Part shown: in pieces, positions 34,370-42,866 of the stretch
Layout: every line of letters starts with the position of its first letter
How positions within the stretch are numbered: the first letter of the stretch is position 1
Assembly (NCBI RefSeq): GCF_001425265.1
Contig: NZ_LMEC01000021.1
Span: forward strand, 186,001-250,000
Direction: 5' to 3'
Source: Massilia sp. Root418
GTDB taxonomy: Bacteria; Pseudomonadota; Gammaproteobacteria; Burkholderiales; Burkholderiaceae_D
Length of the DNA stretch: 64,000 nt
Translations under genes and position numbers: made by a program
The notes under the pieces: generated by a model
What the model was told of the DNA's origin: nothing
Databases searched by the model: none
What the model saw: only the letters and a program-made list of their open reading frames with translations

Positions 34370-35425
34370 TTATCCAAGCAGGGCTTCGACAAATTCCGTG
34401 GCGTTGAACGGCTGCAGGTCTTCGATGCGCTCGCCGATGCCGATGAAGTACACCGGCACCGGGCGCACGCGGGCAATCGCCGCGATCACACCGCCCTTGG
34501 CCGTGCCGTCCAGCTTGGTGATGATGAGGCCGCTCAGCTGCAGCGCGTCGTCGAAGGCTTTCACCTGCGCCAGCGCGTTCTGGCCGGTGTTGCCGTCGAT
34601 CACCAGCAAGGTTTCATGCGGTGCGCCTTCCAGGCCCTTGCCCAGCACGCGTTTGACCTTTTTCAGCTCTTCCATCAGGTGCAGCTGGGTCGGCAGGCGG
34701 CCGGCGGTGTCGATCATCACCACGTCGATGCCCTTGGCCTTGGCCGACTGCACCGCGTCGTAGGACACGGCGGCTGGGTCGCCGGACTCCTGCGAGATGA
34801 CGGTGACGTTGTTGCGCTGGCCCCACACCATCAGCTGCTCGCGCGCGGCAGCGCGGAAAGTGTCGCCGGCGGCCAGCAGCACGGACTGGCCGTGGCCCTG
34901 CATGTGCTTGGCCAGCTTGCCGATGGTGGTGGTCTTGCCGGCGCCGTTGACGCCGGAAATCATCATCACCAGCGGCTGGTGGCGGCCCAGCTCGAACGGC
35001 TTCTGCAGGGGCGCCAAGAGGTCGATCAACAGGGTTTTCAGCGCGGCCTTGACGGCGGCCGCGTCCAGCAGCTTGTCCTCCTTGACCTTGCGCTTGAGGG
35101 CGTCCAGCAGGAATTCGGTGGCGTCGATGCCGGCGTCGGACATCAGCAGGGCCGCTTCCAGCTCGTCGTAGAGCGCGTCGTCGATCTTCGCGCCGACGAA
35201 CAGCACGGACAGGTTGGCGGAAGTCTTGGACAGGCCGGCTTTCAGGCGTGCCATCCAGTTCGGCTTGTCCTGCTCGGCGCCGGGGGCGCTCAGCGGGGCC
35301 AGAGCGGCCGGCAGCAGCGTGTCGGGGGCTGGCGCGGGGGCGACCGTGGGAGCGGGGGCGGCTGCCGTGGGCAGGGCGGGGGGAGTCTCAGGCTGGACAG
35401 GTTTTTTCTTGAAGAAGCTAAACAT
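34370..35425 (-). CDS. ftsY: Signal recognition particle receptor FtsY
   Basis: GTPase receptor that docks ribosome-SRP complexes at the inner membrane, 351 aa. The N-terminal ~60 residues are Pro/Ala-rich (MFSFFKKKP start, then a low-complexity linker) and shorter than the acidic A domain of E. coli. The NG domain follows with GVNGAGKTTTIGKLA (G1), DTAGRLPTQ (G3), TKLDGTAKGG (G4) and the closing GIGERIEDLQPFNATEFVEALLG. It is the first gene of ftsYEX, 110 bp downstream of the MerR/B12 gene on the same strand. Confidence 0.95.
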   Translation of the reverse strand: MFSFFKKKPVQPETPPALPTAAAPAPTVAPAPAPDTLLPAALAPLSAPGAEQDKPNWMARLKAGLSKTSANLSVLFVGAKIDDALYDELEAALLMSDAGIDATEFLLDALKRKVKEDKLLDAAAVKAALKTLLIDLLAPLQKPFELGRHQPLVMMISGVNGAGKTTTIGKLAKHMQGHGQSVLLAAGDTFRAAAREQLMVWGQRNNVTVISQESGDPAAVSYDAVQSAKAKGIDVVMIDTAGRLPTQLHLMEELKKVKRVLGKGLEGAPHETLLVIDGNTGQNALAQVKAFDDALQLSGLIITKLDGTAKGGVIAAIARVRPVPVYFIGIGERIEDLQPFNATEFVEALLG

Positions 35426-35535
35426 GGGTGTGCGGTAGAGGGCTTCAAGCGAAGGTCCGGCGGCGCCGGACGGGGGAAATCTGCCGGTATTCTACCAGAG
35501 CGCGGGCGGCCAGCCGCAGCGGGGTTGTTCGATGA

Positions 35536-36498
35536 TCAACCTATCGGCAAGGCCTGGGTGCGCACGCGCACGCGCCAGTCGGCGATGCCGCCGGCGATTT
35601 CGGCCAGCTGGAACACACGCACGAAGGCGGGCGGGCGCTTGCGCAGCGCCGAGCAGTTGCCGCCGGCCCAGATTTCCACGGTGTCCGGCAGGCGCGCGCG
35701 CAGCTCCTTGAGGCCGTCCAGCGCCTGGCGCGGGTTCATCGAGGCCGACAGCGACAGCGCCACGATGTCCACGCCCAGGCTGCGGGCGGCATCGGCGATG
35801 TCGGGCACCGGGGTCTGGATGCCGAGCGAGATGGCGTGCGCGCCTTCGGCGGCAAACAGCGCTTCGGCCATCAAGAGGCCCAGGCCGTGGCGTTCCTGCG
35901 GCAGGGTGGTGAGCAGGATGCGCGGGCGCGGCGCGCCGTTGTGGCTGGCGTTCGCCTGCGGCACGGAAAAGATGGCGCTGCGCATCACCATCTGCAGCGA
36001 TTCGGCGAACAGATGTTCTTCAAACACGGCAAAGCGGCCGGAGGCCCAGGCGTCGCCCACCATGACGGTAAGCGGGGTGACCAGTTCGATGACGAAGCTT
36101 TTCAGGCCCATCACCAGCAGCGCCTGCGACAGCTTGCGGCGCAGCGCGTCCATCTGGTGCGCCTTGCACAAGTCGAGGTAGACCTGCAGTTCCGGGTGGT
36201 GCGCGCGGCTGCGCGCCTTGTTGCTGTCGGCGGCCTTCTCGGCCAGGGCCTGCAGCTCTTCCGGGCTGTACTGGATGACTTTACCGGGGCGGAAGCCGAG
36301 ATCGATCAGCCTTTTCACCAGGCGCAGCTTGACCACCTGTTCGGTGGGATAGACGCGCTCGCCGAACGGGTCGCGCAGGGGCTGCGGAAAATCGTAGCGG
36401 CGCTCCCAGACGCGCAAGGTTTCCTTGGCCACGCCGGTGTCGCGCTCAACGTCGCTGATGGTACTGGGGACTGTCAAAGAGGGGGCCTCAGTGTTCAT
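35536..36498 (-). CDS. CarH-like MerR regulator with B12-binding domain
   Basis: Transcription factor of 320 aa. The N-terminal MerR helix-turn-helix has TISDVERDTGVAKETLRVWERRY and FGERVYPTEQVVKLRLVKRL. It is followed by a helical B12-binding module with the W-x9-EH motif (Trp151, Glu161, His162). A Rossmann-like B12 domain then has ExHxxG (Glu202, His204, Gly207), LSLSAS and WAGGN. These are the features of CarH-type photoreceptors that bind adenosylcobalamin in the dark and release DNA on light. Target genes are not evident nearby; no carotenoid or photolyase gene is adjacent. The light response is inferred. Confidence 0.85.
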   Translation of the reverse strand: MNTEAPSLTVPSTISDVERDTGVAKETLRVWERRYDFPQPLRDPFGERVYPTEQVVKLRLVKRLIDLGFRPGKVIQYSPEELQALAEKAADSNKARSRAHHPELQVYLDLCKAHQMDALRRKLSQALLVMGLKSFVIELVTPLTVMVGDAWASGRFAVFEEHLFAESLQMVMRSAIFSVPQANASHNGAPRPRILLTTLPQERHGLGLLMAEALFAAEGAHAISLGIQTPVPDIADAARSLGVDIVALSLSASMNPRQALDGLKELRARLPDTVEIWAGGNCSALRKRPPAFVRVFQLAEIAGGIADWRVRVRTQALPIG

Positions 36499-37271
36499 TT
36501 TGCCTAAGCGGCCACGTGTTCGGGGTGGCCGCGCTTTCTGTGCGGACGGACTTGCGCCGGGGCCGCGATTTGCATTCTACAATCGTTTCGATAGAGAAAG
36601 TGTCCCGTCCCGGCAGGGGGGCGCTCCCCGAAACTTCCCTATGACAGACCTTGTCCACGACACAGGCGAGCCAGCCTGAACAATGTTGATGATTCCGCCG
36701 GAAGTGCTTGATTTGTCGTAGACAATAAAAGTCAACTTTTTCGAAAAAAAATTTCTGCAAGTGTTGTATCGAAGAAGCGCTTCGGCACAGGCTAGCGGCA
36801 GCGGAAGCGGCCTCGTCAGGTAAACCATAGGCGCTCCGCCGGCGCCGTCAAGGGCGCGCCGCAGAAGGCTCGGGGACAGGGGTTTTTGGCCCAACATTCT
36901 ATTGTGGAAATTACTTATAACTAACAAGTCCGAGCAGAATCTGCCCGTTTGCTGTATAAATAATGTTGTTTGGTTCAGCTTGCAGTTCAGTCTACGGTGC
37001 ACACTGGACGATTCATAACACTTGCTGGATTAGCAAACGGCCAGTATAGTGCCGCCTCCAGAGCCGACCGCTCTGTGACAAAGCCGGCAACAACGAGCGG
37101 CAGCCTATATAAGTGACGCGTTTCTTATCCGAAATCGCAGTGCGGCAATCGGGGATTGCCCTCACAAATTACAAAGTGTGGTGCTTGCGAAGCAGGCGCC
37201 GACAAGCACAAGAATTGAGCCGTGGTTCCAGCTTTACCCTTTTATGCAACACAAACTGAAGGAAACTCGTA
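36499..37271. other. 773-bp non-coding region upstream of the porin
   Basis: No gene is supported here. A -10-like TACAAT (36578-36583) precedes a 12-codon frame (36641-36679, MTDLVHDTGEPA) of doubtful value. An A/T-rich stretch with a run of eight A lies at about 36742. The clear signals are the porin promoter at 37022-37050 and two hairpins in its leader: GGCAATC/GATTGCC (37144-37160) and GTGCTTG/CAAGCAC (37181-37209). The length suggests regulatory content for the porin, or a small RNA. Confidence 0.5.
37022..37050 (+). promoter_or_regulatory. Sigma-70 promoter of the porin gene
   Basis: TTGCTG, a 17-bp spacer and TATAGT match the sigma-70 consensus well. Transcription would start near 37057, giving a leader of about 215 nt before the porin ATG. 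Confidence 0.65.
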
Positions 37272-38348
37272 ATGAAAAAAACTCTGATCTCCATCGCAGT
37301 TCTCGGTGCAATGAGCAATGCTGCTTTTGCCCAATCGAACGTCACCATCTACGGTATCGTTGATGCCGGCCTGGTCTCCGAGCGTGGCGGCAAAGCAGGT
37401 AACGTAACGAAAGTGGCCAGTGGTGTTGCCAGTACCTCGCGTATCGGCTTCCGCGGTACCGAAGACCTGGGTGGCGGCCTGTCCGCAGTGTTCCTGCTGG
37501 AATCGGGCTTCGCAGCCGACACCGGCGTGGGCGACGCATCCGGCCTGTTCCAGCGTCAATCGTACGTAGGCCTGGTGTCGAAAGAAGCCGGCTCGCTGAC
37601 CCTGGGCCGCCAGTACACCCCGCTGTACAACACCCTGGTGCAAGTTGCCGATCCATTCCAGGCTGGCCTGGCTGGTTCCGCTAAAAACCTGTTCTCCGCT
37701 TCGGGCGCCAGCGTGCGTATCTCGAACTCGGTCAACTACAAGACCCCAACCTACAGCGGCTTCAGCGGTGAACTGCAGTACGGCGTAGGCGAACAAGCCA
37801 AAGCCGACGCTGGCCGTCAACTGGGCGTGTCCGCTGGCTACAGCAACGGTCCTCTGAACGTACGCGTCGCTTACAGCGCACGCAACAACGACACCGCAAC
37901 CGCCGGCGTGCCAGTGGTGAACCGCGACTACGCGCACAACACCCTGATCGCTGCGAACTACGACTGGACCGTGGTAAAAGGCTACCTGGCATACGCCAAG
38001 GACAAGGGCCCAACCTCGTCGCCTATCCCTAACCCAACCGCGTTCACCGCGACCGCCGTTGCCGCTTCGACCAACAGCGACACCACCCTGATCGGCGCAA
38101 CCGCTCCGATCGGCGGCGCAGGCACCCTGATGGCTTCGTACATCCGCAAGGATGACAACGAAGTGGCAAACCGCGATGCTGACCAGTGGGCACTGGGCTA
38201 CTCGCACGCCCTGTCGAAGCGTACCAGCACCTACGTTGCTTACGCCAAGATCAAGAACAAGCGCGGCGCCAGCTACACCGTTGGCAACAACGCTGATGCC
38301 GGTTCGGGCGACAAAGCCTTCAACGTGGGCATCAAGCACACCTTCTAA
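37272..38348 (+). CDS. Gram-negative porin, Burkholderiales OmpC-like
   Basis: Outer-membrane trimeric beta-barrel channel of 358 aa. A signal peptide (MKKTLISIAVLGAMSNAAFAQS) precedes SNVTIYGIVDAGLV, the classical start of betaproteobacterial porins. SRIGFRGTEDLGGGLSAVF, GRQYTPLYN, a barrel pattern and the ending AFNVGIKHTF (C-terminal Phe) complete the match. Codon use is strongly biased towards a small preferred set and is less GC-rich than that of the neighbours. This is usual for a highly expressed outer-membrane protein and not taken as transfer. It is followed by a strong terminator and stands alone. Confidence 0.95.
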   Translation: MKKTLISIAVLGAMSNAAFAQSNVTIYGIVDAGLVSERGGKAGNVTKVASGVASTSRIGFRGTEDLGGGLSAVFLLESGFAADTGVGDASGLFQRQSYVGLVSKEAGSLTLGRQYTPLYNTLVQVADPFQAGLAGSAKNLFSASGASVRISNSVNYKTPTYSGFSGELQYGVGEQAKADAGRQLGVSAGYSNGPLNVRVAYSARNNDTATAGVPVVNRDYAHNTLIAANYDWTVVKGYLAYAKDKGPTSSPIPNPTAFTATAVAASTNSDTTLIGATAPIGGAGTLMASYIRKDDNEVANRDADQWALGYSHALSKRTSTYVAYAKIKNKRGASYTVGNNADAGSGDKAFNVGIKHTF

Positions 38349-38376
38349 TTCCCTTTAAACGGAATGGAATGCTGAG

Positions 38377-38403
38377 AACGGCGGCCTGCGGGCCGCCGTT
38401 TTC
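38377..38403 (+). terminator. Rho-independent terminator of the porin gene
   Basis: AACGGCGGCC / GGCCGCCGTT with a 4-nt loop, followed by TTTTC; the stop codon is 29 bp upstream. Confidence 0.85.
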
Positions 38404-38428
38404 TATTCCGATGCTAGAATTGCACCCC

Positions 38429-39004
38429 ATGAAAATTGCCCATCTCACCTATCAAGTTGCGTGTTTCTCCCTGCTGGCCGCCAGTGCCGCGATCGCCGCC
38501 CCCAAGACGGCCGGCAAGCCCGGCGCGCCCGGCCTGCCGCGCTACGGCATGGCGGTGTATTCGGACTTGTGCGTGCACCCGGAAAGCGGGGAGTTCGGCG
38601 GCCAGCGCATCAGCGTGCAGCGCTTTGCCGAAGTGGATACGGTGATTTATGAATTCACGGCGGGCGGCCTGAGCTGGCCGCTGGTGGCGGGCGACGTCAA
38701 CATCGACCCGCAGGGCAGGCAGATGTATTTCACGGTGCGGGTGGACGAGGAAGAGCGCACCATAAGCGGAAAGTTCGCAGACAAAGGCGACACCTTGGTG
38801 CTCGATGGCGGCTATTGCGGCCAGCCGGACGTGCCGGCCAGGCTCAGGAAGGTGAAAGATTTCGGGCGCGCCGCGCCAGCGTGCAAGCCGTGCCCGGCGG
38901 CCAAGCCGGCTCCCCTGGAGCCGGAAGATGCAGCGCCTGCGGTGCCGAAGATGCCGCACGAAGCACCCGTCAAGCAAGCCGCGCCGCAGCCGCAGCAGGC
39001 TTGA
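38429..39004 (+). CDS. Secreted protein of unknown function
   Basis: Exported protein of 191 aa that I do not recognise. The N-terminus has a signal peptide (FSLLAASAAIAAPK). The middle is a soluble domain (PRYGMAVYSDLCVHPESGEFGG, then GGLSWPLVAGDVNIDPQGRQMYF). A Pro/Ala/Glu-rich low-complexity tail begins at CKPCPAAKPAP. ATG 38429 gives the signal peptide at the N-terminus; an open extension to 38369 overlaps the porin terminator and is rejected. It probably has its own promoter, since the porin terminator lies just upstream. Confidence 0.75.
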   Translation: MKIAHLTYQVACFSLLAASAAIAAPKTAGKPGAPGLPRYGMAVYSDLCVHPESGEFGGQRISVQRFAEVDTVIYEFTAGGLSWPLVAGDVNIDPQGRQMYFTVRVDEEERTISGKFADKGDTLVLDGGYCGQPDVPARLRKVKDFGRAAPACKPCPAAKPAPLEPEDAAPAVPKMPHEAPVKQAAPQPQQA

Positions 39005-39026
39005 GGGGAGGGGCGGCGCTGCGACT

Positions 39027-39073
39027 GGCGGGTTACACGTGCCGCTCGGCGCGCTCCGCTAACCCGCCCTACG
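39027..39073. repeat. GGCGGGTTA inverted repeat overlapping a gene end
   Basis: GGCGGGTTA (39027-39035), a 24-nt loop and TAACCCGCCCTACG (39060-39073). It matches the two units at 32649-32747. The CTA at 39069-39071 inside the repeat is the stop codon of the TPP-enzyme gene on the minus strand. Confidence 0.8.
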
Positions 39074-40769
39074 AGCTACGAGCCGCCTCGGCGTTCTTGC
39101 GGATGGTGTCCAGGGTCGCGCCAGGCGTAATCAGGTTGCCGTCATAGCGCAGCTCTATCACTGCCGGCAACTGCTTGCCGCGCGTATGCTCCAGCGCCCG
39201 CTTGAGCGCAGGCGCGAACTGCGCCGTCTCGGTCACCACGTCGCCATGCGCGCCGTAAGCCTGCGCCAGCGCAGCGAAGTCCGGGTTATGCAGCTCCGTG
39301 CCCGACACGCGCCCCGGATAGTTCTTCTCCTGGTGCATGCGGATGGTGCCGAACATGCTGTTATTGAACACGATAATGATCACGCCCGCCTTGTACTGCA
39401 CGGCGGTGGCCAGCTCCTGGCCGTTCATCATGTACTCGCCGTCGCCCGCGAAGGTGATCACGGTGCGCGCCGGGTCGATGATCTTGGCCGCCACGCCGGC
39501 AGGCACGCTGTAGCCCATGGCGCCGCTGGTGGGCGCCAGCTGGGTGCGCATGCCGCCGTAGCGATGGAAGCGGTGCGCCCAGGTAGCGTAGTTGCCGGCG
39601 CCGTTGGTGATGATGGTGTCGGCCGGCGTCAGCGCATCCATGTCCTGCACCAGCTGCCACAGGTCCAGCGGGGCCTTGCCGTCCTGGAAGATCGGCGGCT
39701 GCTGCTGGAAGGCCAGGTAGTCGGCCCTGGCCTCGGCCACGCTGCCCTGCCAGGCGGAAGCGTCCACCGGCTCCATCTGCGCCAGCATGGCGGCCGCTTG
39801 CGGCATGCCGCTGGCGATCATCAGCTCGCCCTGGTAGACGCTGCCCAGTTCCTCCGGGCTGGCGTGGATGTGCACCAGGCGCTGCTGCGGCACCGGCGAG
39901 GACAGCAGCTCGTAGCCGCTGGTGGTCATCTCGCCCAGGCGCGGGCCGATGGCGATCAGCACGTCCGCGTTCTTCACGCGCGCGGCCAGTTTCGGGTTGA
40001 TGCCGATGCCCACGTCGCCTGCGTAGTGCGGGTGATGGTTGTCCAGCAGATCCTGGAAGCGGAAGGCGCAAGCGACCGGCAGCGCGTTCGCCTCGGCGAA
40101 GCGCTGCACGTCGGCGCAGGCCTGCGCATTCCAGCCGCCGCCGCCCAGCAGTACCAGCGGGCGCCTGGCCTCGGCCAGCATGGCGCGCAGCTGCGCCATC
40201 TGCGGCTGCGACGGTGCGCCCTGGGTCGGCTGGTAGCGGCCGGTGTCGGCCACCGCCGCCATGGTGGTCAGCATGTCTTCGGGCAAAGCCAGCACCACCG
40301 GGCCGGGGCGGCCGCTGGTGGCCACTTGGAAGGCGCGCGCCATGTATTCGGGGATGCGGTCGGCGCGGTCGATCTGCGCCACCCATTTCGCCATCTGGCC
40401 ATACATGCGGCGGTAATCGATTTCCTGGAAAGCCTCGCGGTCCATGAAATCGCTGCCCACCTGGCCGATGAACAGGATCATCGGGGTCGAGTCCTGGAAC
40501 GCCGTGTGCACGCCGATGGACGCGTTGGTGGCGCCCGGGCCGCGCGTGACGAAGCAGATGCCTGGCTGGCCGGTCATCTTGCCGTAGGCCTCGGCCATGA
40601 ATGCCGCGCCGCCCTCCTGGCGGTTGATGATGAAGCGGATGCCGGACTCGTGCAGGGCGTCCAGCACGTCCAGGTAGCTTTCGCCGGGCACGCCGAAGGC
40701 GGTGTCGACGCCGTGGATCTTCAGGGCGTCCACCAGAATCTGGCCACCGGTGCGGGAGGGATGCGTCAT
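39069..40769 (-). CDS. Thiamine pyrophosphate enzyme, acetolactate synthase-like
   Basis: ThDP-dependent enzyme of 566 aa with the three-domain layout of the acetolactate synthase/2-oxo acid decarboxylase family. The N-terminal PYR domain carries the catalytic glutamate in INRQEGGAAFMAEAYGK. The central domain contains VLLGGGGWNAQA. The C-terminal PP domain has the ThDP motif FAGDGEYMMNGQELATA...NNSM. No small regulatory subunit (ilvN) is adjacent, so a catabolic acetolactate synthase or a related carboligase or decarboxylase is more likely than the biosynthetic IlvB. The last codons fall within a repeat element. ATG 40769 is used. Confidence 0.85.
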   Translation of the reverse strand: MTHPSRTGGQILVDALKIHGVDTAFGVPGESYLDVLDALHESGIRFIINRQEGGAAFMAEAYGKMTGQPGICFVTRGPGATNASIGVHTAFQDSTPMILFIGQVGSDFMDREAFQEIDYRRMYGQMAKWVAQIDRADRIPEYMARAFQVATSGRPGPVVLALPEDMLTTMAAVADTGRYQPTQGAPSQPQMAQLRAMLAEARRPLVLLGGGGWNAQACADVQRFAEANALPVACAFRFQDLLDNHHPHYAGDVGIGINPKLAARVKNADVLIAIGPRLGEMTTSGYELLSSPVPQQRLVHIHASPEELGSVYQGELMIASGMPQAAAMLAQMEPVDASAWQGSVAEARADYLAFQQQPPIFQDGKAPLDLWQLVQDMDALTPADTIITNGAGNYATWAHRFHRYGGMRTQLAPTSGAMGYSVPAGVAAKIIDPARTVITFAGDGEYMMNGQELATAVQYKAGVIIIVFNNSMFGTIRMHQEKNYPGRVSGTELHNPDFAALAQAYGAHGDVVTETAQFAPALKRALEHTRGKQLPAVIELRYDGNLITPGATLDTIRKNAEAARSS

Positions 40770-40864
40770 GGTCTAACCTTTATGGTGAGAAATGCGGGAA
40801 AGTGATGCGGCATTCTACGGCCACCCCGGCGCTGCGGCTTTTGAAATGGCGACATCAAATTTCC

Positions 40865-40932
40865 AAAATGGGGTCAGGGTTAATTTTCACGGCAACTTTT
40901 CGCGTGGCGAAAACTAACCCTGACCCCATTTT
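40865..40932. repeat. GGGGTCAG-type inverted repeat before rnpB
   Basis: The 18-bp arm AAAATGGGGTCAGGGTTA (40865-40882) and its complement (40915-40932) are identical to those at 31381-31425. The 32-nt interior contains a smaller TTTTC/GAAAA hairpin. The right arm ends about 22 bp before the rnpB -10 box, so the element abuts that promoter. Confidence 0.85.
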
Positions 40933-40953
40933 TTTTGCGACAGGGGCGCGTGG

Positions 40954-40959
40954 TACAAT
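40954..40959 (+). promoter_or_regulatory. -10 box of rnpB
   Basis: TACAAT is positioned so that transcription starts at about 40966, the 5' end of the RNA. No canonical -35 is seen; a T run (40929-40936) from the repeat lies in that place. Confidence 0.6.
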
Positions 40960-40966
40960 ATGCCCT

Positions 40967-41302
40967 GAAGCAAGCCAGACAGCCGCTGGCCGATGCAGCA
41001 ATGCAGAGGCGGGAGGAAGGTCCGGACTCCATAGAGCGGGGTGACGGTTAACGGCCGTCCGCTGAAAGCCGCAAGGTATAAGGCGAGGAATAGGGCCACA
41101 GAGACGAGCGTATTAAGTTACGGTGAAACGCGGTAACCTCCACCTGGTGCAATTTCAAATAGGCACGCGATGATGCTGCTCGCGGAGCGTGCGGGTAGAA
41201 AGCTTGAGCGCTGGAGTAATCCAGCGCCTAGAGGAATGGCTGTCATAGCGCGGACCCGCAAGGGCGAGCGCCGTAACAAAATCCGGCCTATCGGCTTGCT
41301 TC
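40967..41302 (+). ncRNA. rnpB: RNase P RNA (bacterial type A)
   Basis: Catalytic RNA that matures tRNA 5' ends, about 336 nt. The 5' end GAAGCAAGCC pairs with the 3' end GGCTTGCTTC (P1). The conserved core GAGGAAGGTCCGGACTCC lies at 41013-41030, and AGAGGAATGGCTGTC and ACAAAATCCGGCCTA are the conserved 3' strands. The length and these landmarks indicate type A. The glpK start is only 34 bp downstream and no terminator is visible between them. Confidence 0.95.
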
Positions 41303-41336
41303 AACTGAATACATTGTTTTGCATGGGGACATGCCA

Positions 41337-42842
41337 ATGAAACGATACATCCTGGCGCTCGACCAGGGGACCACCAGCTCGCGCGCCATCCTGTTCGATC
41401 ATCAGGGCCACATCCACGGCAGCGCGGCGCTGGAATATCCGCAGCATTACCCTCGTCCCGGCTGGGTCGAGCACGACCCCAACGAAATCTGGAACAGCCA
41501 GCTCACCGTCGCCCGCAAGGTGCTGCACGACAACCATGTCGACCCGCAGCAGGTGCGCGCCATCGGCATCGCCAACCAGCGCGAAACCACCGTGGTGTGG
41601 GACCGCAAGACCGGCGAGCCGATTGCGCCCGCCATCGTCTGGCAAGACCGGCGTACCGCCGACATCTGCGACCAGCTGCGCGCCGACGGCAAGGCCAGGC
41701 AGATCGCCGAGTGCACCGGCCTGGAGCTGGACGCTTACTTCTCCGCCACCAAGATCAAATGGCTGCTGGACCACGTGCCCGGCGCGCGCGAGCGGGCCCG
41801 CCACGGCGCCCTGGCCTTCGGCACCATCGATTCCTGGCTGGCCTGGAAGCTGTGCGGCGTGCACGTGACCGACGTCAGCAACGCCTCCCGTACCATGCTG
41901 TTCAACATCCACCTGATGCGCTGGGACGCGGACCTGCTGGCGCTGTTCGACATCCCCGAGCAGATGCTGCCGCAGGTGGTGTCTTCCAGCGAAGAAATCG
42001 GCATGACGCGGGCAGCCCTGTTCGGGCGCGAAATCCCGGTGGCGGGCATCGCGGGCGACCAGCAGGCCGCCACGTTCGGCCAGGCCTGCCATCAGCCGGG
42101 CATGGTCAAGAACACTTATGGCACCGGCTGTTTCATGCTGATGCACGCCGGGCGGCACGCGGCCGTGTCGCGCAACCGCCTGCTGTCCACGGTGGGCTGG
42201 CGCGTGGACGGGCACACCGACTACCTGCTGGAAGGCAGCGTTTTCATGGGCGGCGCCACGGTGCAGTGGCTGCGCGACGGCCTGGGTATCATCAAGCAGT
42301 CCAGCGACGTGGAAGCGCTGGCCAGCAGCGTGCCCGACAGCGATGGCGTGCTGCTGGTGCCGGCCTTCACCGGTTTGGGCGCGCCGCACTGGGACCCGTA
42401 TGCGCGCGGCACGCTGATGGGCATGACGCGCGGCACCACGGCGGCGCACATCGCGCGCGCGGCGGTGGAGGCCATCGCCTACCAGAGCGCCGAGCTGCTG
42501 GCCGCCATGCAAAGGGACGTGGCCACGTCGCACCGTTCCATTCCGGTGACGGAAGTGCGCGCCGACGGCGGCGCCGCCCGCAACGACTTGCTGATGCAGT
42601 TCCAGGCCGATTTGCTGGGCGTGCCGGTGCTGCGGCCCAAGGTCACCGAGACCACGGCGCTGGGCGCGGCCTACCTGGCGGGGCTGGCGGTCGGGTTCTG
42701 GGAGTCGACCGCGGAGATCGCCGCACAATGGCAATGCGAACGCCGCTTCGAGCCCGCCATGGGCGCCGACCAGCGCGCCGCGCTGCTGTCCCGCTGGTCC
42801 CGCGCCGTCGAGCGCGCCAAGGGCTGGGACGCGCCGCTCTGA
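41337..42842 (+). CDS. glpK: Glycerol kinase
   Basis: Phosphorylates glycerol to sn-glycerol 3-phosphate with ATP, 501 aa. The FGGY-family phosphate loops are visible: [12 protein letters not shown] at the start, then [35 protein letters not shown] and the C-terminal [20 protein letters not shown] 41337 is chosen because GGGGA lies 7 bp upstream and [11 protein letters not shown] is the normal GlpK start; ATG 41331 and TTG 41319 are alternatives. No glpF or glpD is adjacent. The gene lies 34 bp after rnpB, which is unusual. Confidence 0.95.
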   Translation: MKRYILALDQGTTSSRAILFDHQGHIHGSAALEYPQHYPRPGWVEHDPNEIWNSQLTVARKVLHDNHVDPQQVRAIGIANQRETTVVWDRKTGEPIAPAIVWQDRRTADICDQLRADGKARQIAECTGLELDAYFSATKIKWLLDHVPGARERARHGALAFGTIDSWLAWKLCGVHVTDVSNASRTMLFNIHLMRWDADLLALFDIPEQMLPQVVSSSEEIGMTRAALFGREIPVAGIAGDQQAATFGQACHQPGMVKNTYGTGCFMLMHAGRHAAVSRNRLLSTVGWRVDGHTDYLLEGSVFMGGATVQWLRDGLGIIKQSSDVEALASSVPDSDGVLLVPAFTGLGAPHWDPYARGTLMGMTRGTTAAHIARAAVEAIAYQSAELLAAMQRDVATSHRSIPVTEVRADGGAARNDLLMQFQADLLGVPVLRPKVTETTALGAAYLAGLAVGFWESTAEIAAQWQCERRFEPAMGADQRAALLSRWSRAVERAKGWDAPL

Positions 42843-42866
42843 GCGGCTGGCGTTCCCGACTACCTC

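Noticed and set aside
36641-36679. A 12-codon leader peptide (MTDLVHDTGEPA)
   Set aside because: No ribosome site or downstream gene to regulate closely; the frame is too short to distinguish from chance.
37272-38348. Horizontal acquisition of the porin from its codon use
   Set aside because: The bias is towards a narrow preferred codon set, as in other highly expressed outer-membrane proteins, and the protein is of the expected betaproteobacterial type.
39069-40769. Biosynthetic acetolactate synthase IlvB
   Set aside because: No ilvN or ilvC is adjacent and the gene is isolated; only the broader ThDP family is supported.
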